Shown: positions 17,383-19,125 of the stretch, one piece after another
Layout: every line of letters starts with the position of its first letter
Numbering within the stretch: the stretch's first letter is position 1
From: JAVJUS01 sp040220455
GTDB lineage: Bacteria; Pseudomonadota; Alphaproteobacteria; DSM-16000; Inquilinaceae
NCBI GenBank assembly: GCA_040220455.1
Contig: JAVJUS010000052.1
Coordinates: 1-19,125, forward strand
DNA length: 19,125 bases
Direction: 5' to 3'
Notes under the pieces: generated by a model
The model's database searches: none
What the model was told of the DNA's origin: nothing
Seen by the model: only the letters and a program-made list of their open reading frames with translations
Translations under genes and position numbers: made by a program

Positions 17383-17490
17383 GGAGTGTCAGAGGACGGA
17401 TCTCGCCGCCGATGGACGAAGCGCCATGAAATCCGTGTCATGCTCGCGCGCTCCGAGCCCCAGGCGTCGAAACCGGAGGATCGGACGAAC
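17383..17490. other. Short intergenic region between convergent fic and rnpB
   Basis: The two transcription units face each other across 108 bp. No hairpin followed by a T tract is visible on either strand, so the position and type of terminator are unknown. No gene is supported here. Confidence 0.4.
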
Positions 17491-17890
<400 letters not shown>

Positions 17891-17897
17891 GGCCGCA

Positions 17898-17926
17898 TAG
17901 GTAGGACGCGGGGTGCGCGAGGGCAA
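17898..17926 (-). promoter_or_regulatory. Candidate promoter of rnpB
   Basis: On the minus strand, TTGCCC (17921-17926) is followed by a 17-bp spacer and TACCTA (17898-17903). This puts the start point about 7 bp downstream, at the beginning of the P1 helix. The -10 match is weak; spacing and position are the main support. Confidence 0.4.
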
Positions 17927-17962
17927 GGTGGCGCGGACGGGTCGTGCCGCCTCGTGTCCCGG

Positions 17963-18838
17963 TCAGGTATCCTTGAACATGCCCACGGTCAGCTTCGGCC
18001 GGCGGATCACGATGATGCCGACGCCGACGATGGTGAACAGCCCACCGACCAGCAGGTTCCAGGTCACCGGCTCGCCGCGGATCGTGATGCCGCCCAGCAC
18101 GCCGAAGATCGGGACCAGCAGGGTGAACGGCATGACGTTGTTGACCGGGTAGCGCCGGAGAAGGCCGTACCACAGGCTGTAGCACAGGATCACGACGATG
18201 ATCGCCTGGTAGCCGACCGCGCCCCAGGCAATCCAGCTCGCCCCCGTGATCGCCTGCCACTGGCCCTGCTCCAGCACCAGCGAGGCGGCGGCGAGCTGCG
18301 GTGCCGCGAACAGGCCCAGATAGGCGTTGATGGCCAGCACGTTGACCTGGTCGAGCTGCTTCATCTGGATGTTGGCGATCGCCCACACCATGGCGGCGCC
18401 GACCACCAGCCCGACCGCCCAGAGCGCCGAGCTCGTGCGCGGCTCGCCGGCCAGGATGCCGACCCCGGCGATTGCGACGACCATGCCCAGCGCGCGGCGC
18501 CACCCCAACTTGTCGCCATAGGCCACCGCCGCCAGCAGGGCGGCGAAGGGCACCTGGATCTGGATCGTGATCGAGGCCACGGCCGCGTCGACGTACTGCA
18601 GCGCCGTGAACATCATCGAGAAGTGGATGAGCCCGAGCGTCACCGACAGCAGCCCCAGCTTGCCGAGATAGCCCCGGGGCAGGCGCACGATGGGCAGCAG
18701 GATCGCCGCCACCAGGACGAAGCGCATCGAGACCAGGATCAGCGGCGGCAGCTCGTCGAGCGCGGTCTTGGTGATCGCGAAGTTGAGGCCCCAGAGCAGC
18801 GCAATCATCACCGCCAGGGCCACGTCGCGCGGGCTCAT
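17963..18838 (-). CDS. EamA/DMT superfamily permease
   Basis: This 291-residue membrane protein has about ten hydrophobic segments arranged as two EamA repeats, the first from about 4 and the second from about 138. The first repeat starts with the typical ALLWGLNFAITK (13-24) and contains SMRFVLVA (37-44). The second ends with YSLWYGLLRRYP (220-231) and LLVPIFGVLGG...GE (240-256). Drug/metabolite transporters of this kind export metabolites, amino acids or drugs; the substrate cannot be read here. The ATG at 18838 overlaps the stop of the upstream ABC-F gene as ATGA and has GGGGGAAGG just before it. An in-frame extension upstream (to 18880) lies inside the ABC-F gene and is rejected. The stop precedes the rnpB promoter by about 35 bp. 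Confidence 0.88.
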   Translation of the reverse strand: MSPRDVALAVMIALLWGLNFAITKTALDELPPLILVSMRFVLVAAILLPIVRLPRGYLGKLGLLSVTLGLIHFSMMFTALQYVDAAVASITIQIQVPFAALLAAVAYGDKLGWRRALGMVVAIAGVGILAGEPRTSSALWAVGLVVGAAMVWAIANIQMKQLDQVNVLAINAYLGLFAAPQLAAASLVLEQGQWQAITGASWIAWGAVGYQAIIVVILCYSLWYGLLRRYPVNNVMPFTLLVPIFGVLGGITIRGEPVTWNLLVGGLFTIVGVGIIVIRRPKLTVGMFKDT

Positions 18839-19125
18839 CCTTCCCCCAGGTCCTCGGCCTTGACCGCCAGCTCGAGCCACGCCTGCTCCAGCCGCTCCTT
18901 CTCCGCGCGCCGGCTCGCCAGCCGCTCGGTGTCGCGCGTGGCGCCCGCGGCGTCGCGGGTGAAGCGCTGCGGATCGGCGAGCGCGGCCTCCAGCGCGGCG
19001 ATCTCCGCGTCCAGGCGCTCGATCTCGCCGGGCAGGGTCTCGAGCGCCCGGCGCTCCTTGTAGGAGAGCTTGGCCCGGCGAGCGCCGCGCGACGCCGGCG
19101 CGGAAGCACCGGCCGGGGCCGCGCG
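18835..19125 (-). CDS. ABC-F family ATPase, Uup-like C-terminus (5' part outside window)
   Basis: Ninety-six codons enter from the right edge and end in TGA at 18835. After an Ala/Pro/Ser/Arg linker comes KLSYKERRALETLPGEIERL, then a long Glu/Leu/Arg coiled coil ending ERLEQAWLELAVKAEDLGEG. The KLSYKE...LE.LP..IE.LE pattern and the coiled-coil ending are typical of the C-terminal DNA- or RNA-binding domain of Uup-type ABC-F ATPases, which act on ribosomes or branched DNA rather than as transporters. The two ATPase domains are not in the window. The gene is coupled to the DMT permease by an ATGA overlap. Confidence 0.82.
   Translation of the reverse strand, partial: RAAPAGASAPASRGARRAKLSYKERRALETLPGEIERLDAEIAALEAALADPQRFTRDAAGATRDTERLASRRAEKERLEQAWLELAVKAEDLGEG

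Noticed and set aside
17428..17442. GGATTTCATGG on the minus strand near rnpB, similar to the MraZ box core
   Set aside because: It is a single copy without the TGGGN 10-bp repeat, so a chance match is more likely.

Overview
The window is high-G+C DNA from an alphaproteobacterium, possibly Rhodospirillales-like. The evidence is the alphaproteobacterial look of MraY, FtsL, RsmH and the RNase P RNA, a meso-diaminopimelate-type MurE, and a very compact dcw cluster. The exact genus cannot be read from the sequence.

Positions 1-14233 (minus strand) hold the division and cell wall (dcw) operon. In transcription order it reads mraZ, rsmH, ftsL, ftsI, murE, murF, mraY, murD, ftsW, murG, murC, murB, then the first 57 codons of a further gene that is probably ftsQ. 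Nearly every junction overlaps as ATGA or GTGA or by a few bases; the only gap longer than 6 bp is ftsI-murE. Together these genes make UDP-MurNAc-pentapeptide (MurB, MurC, MurD, MurE, MurF), move it to lipid I and lipid II (MraY, MurG) and polymerise and cross-link it at the septum (FtsW, FtsI, FtsL). MraZ and RsmH sit at the promoter-proximal end. The murF product is full length but has lost almost every conserved Mur-ligase residue outside the P-loop, which is the most surprising protein-level signal here.

Positions 14234-14652 are the mra control region. It contains an AT-rich island and two separate arrays of TGGGN boxes with exact 10-bp period, matching the repeat pattern bound by MraZ in enterobacteria, about 250 bp apart. 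Positions 14653-15774 encode a lipoprotein of the esterase-like phytase family.

Positions about 16060-17382 form an AT-rich, probably horizontally acquired module. It has a class II self-inhibited Fic protein with a C-terminal winged-helix-like region, a near-consensus sigma-70 promoter, and two 34-bp dyads of identical architecture placed 70 bp apart just upstream. This looks like a self-contained autoregulated Fic unit.

Positions 17491-17890 (minus) encode the type A RNase P RNA. Positions 17963-18838 (minus) encode an EamA/DMT permease, and 18835-19125 (minus) is the C-terminal coiled coil of an ABC-F (Uup-like) ATPase running off the right edge. No tRNA, CRISPR array or insertion sequence was seen.
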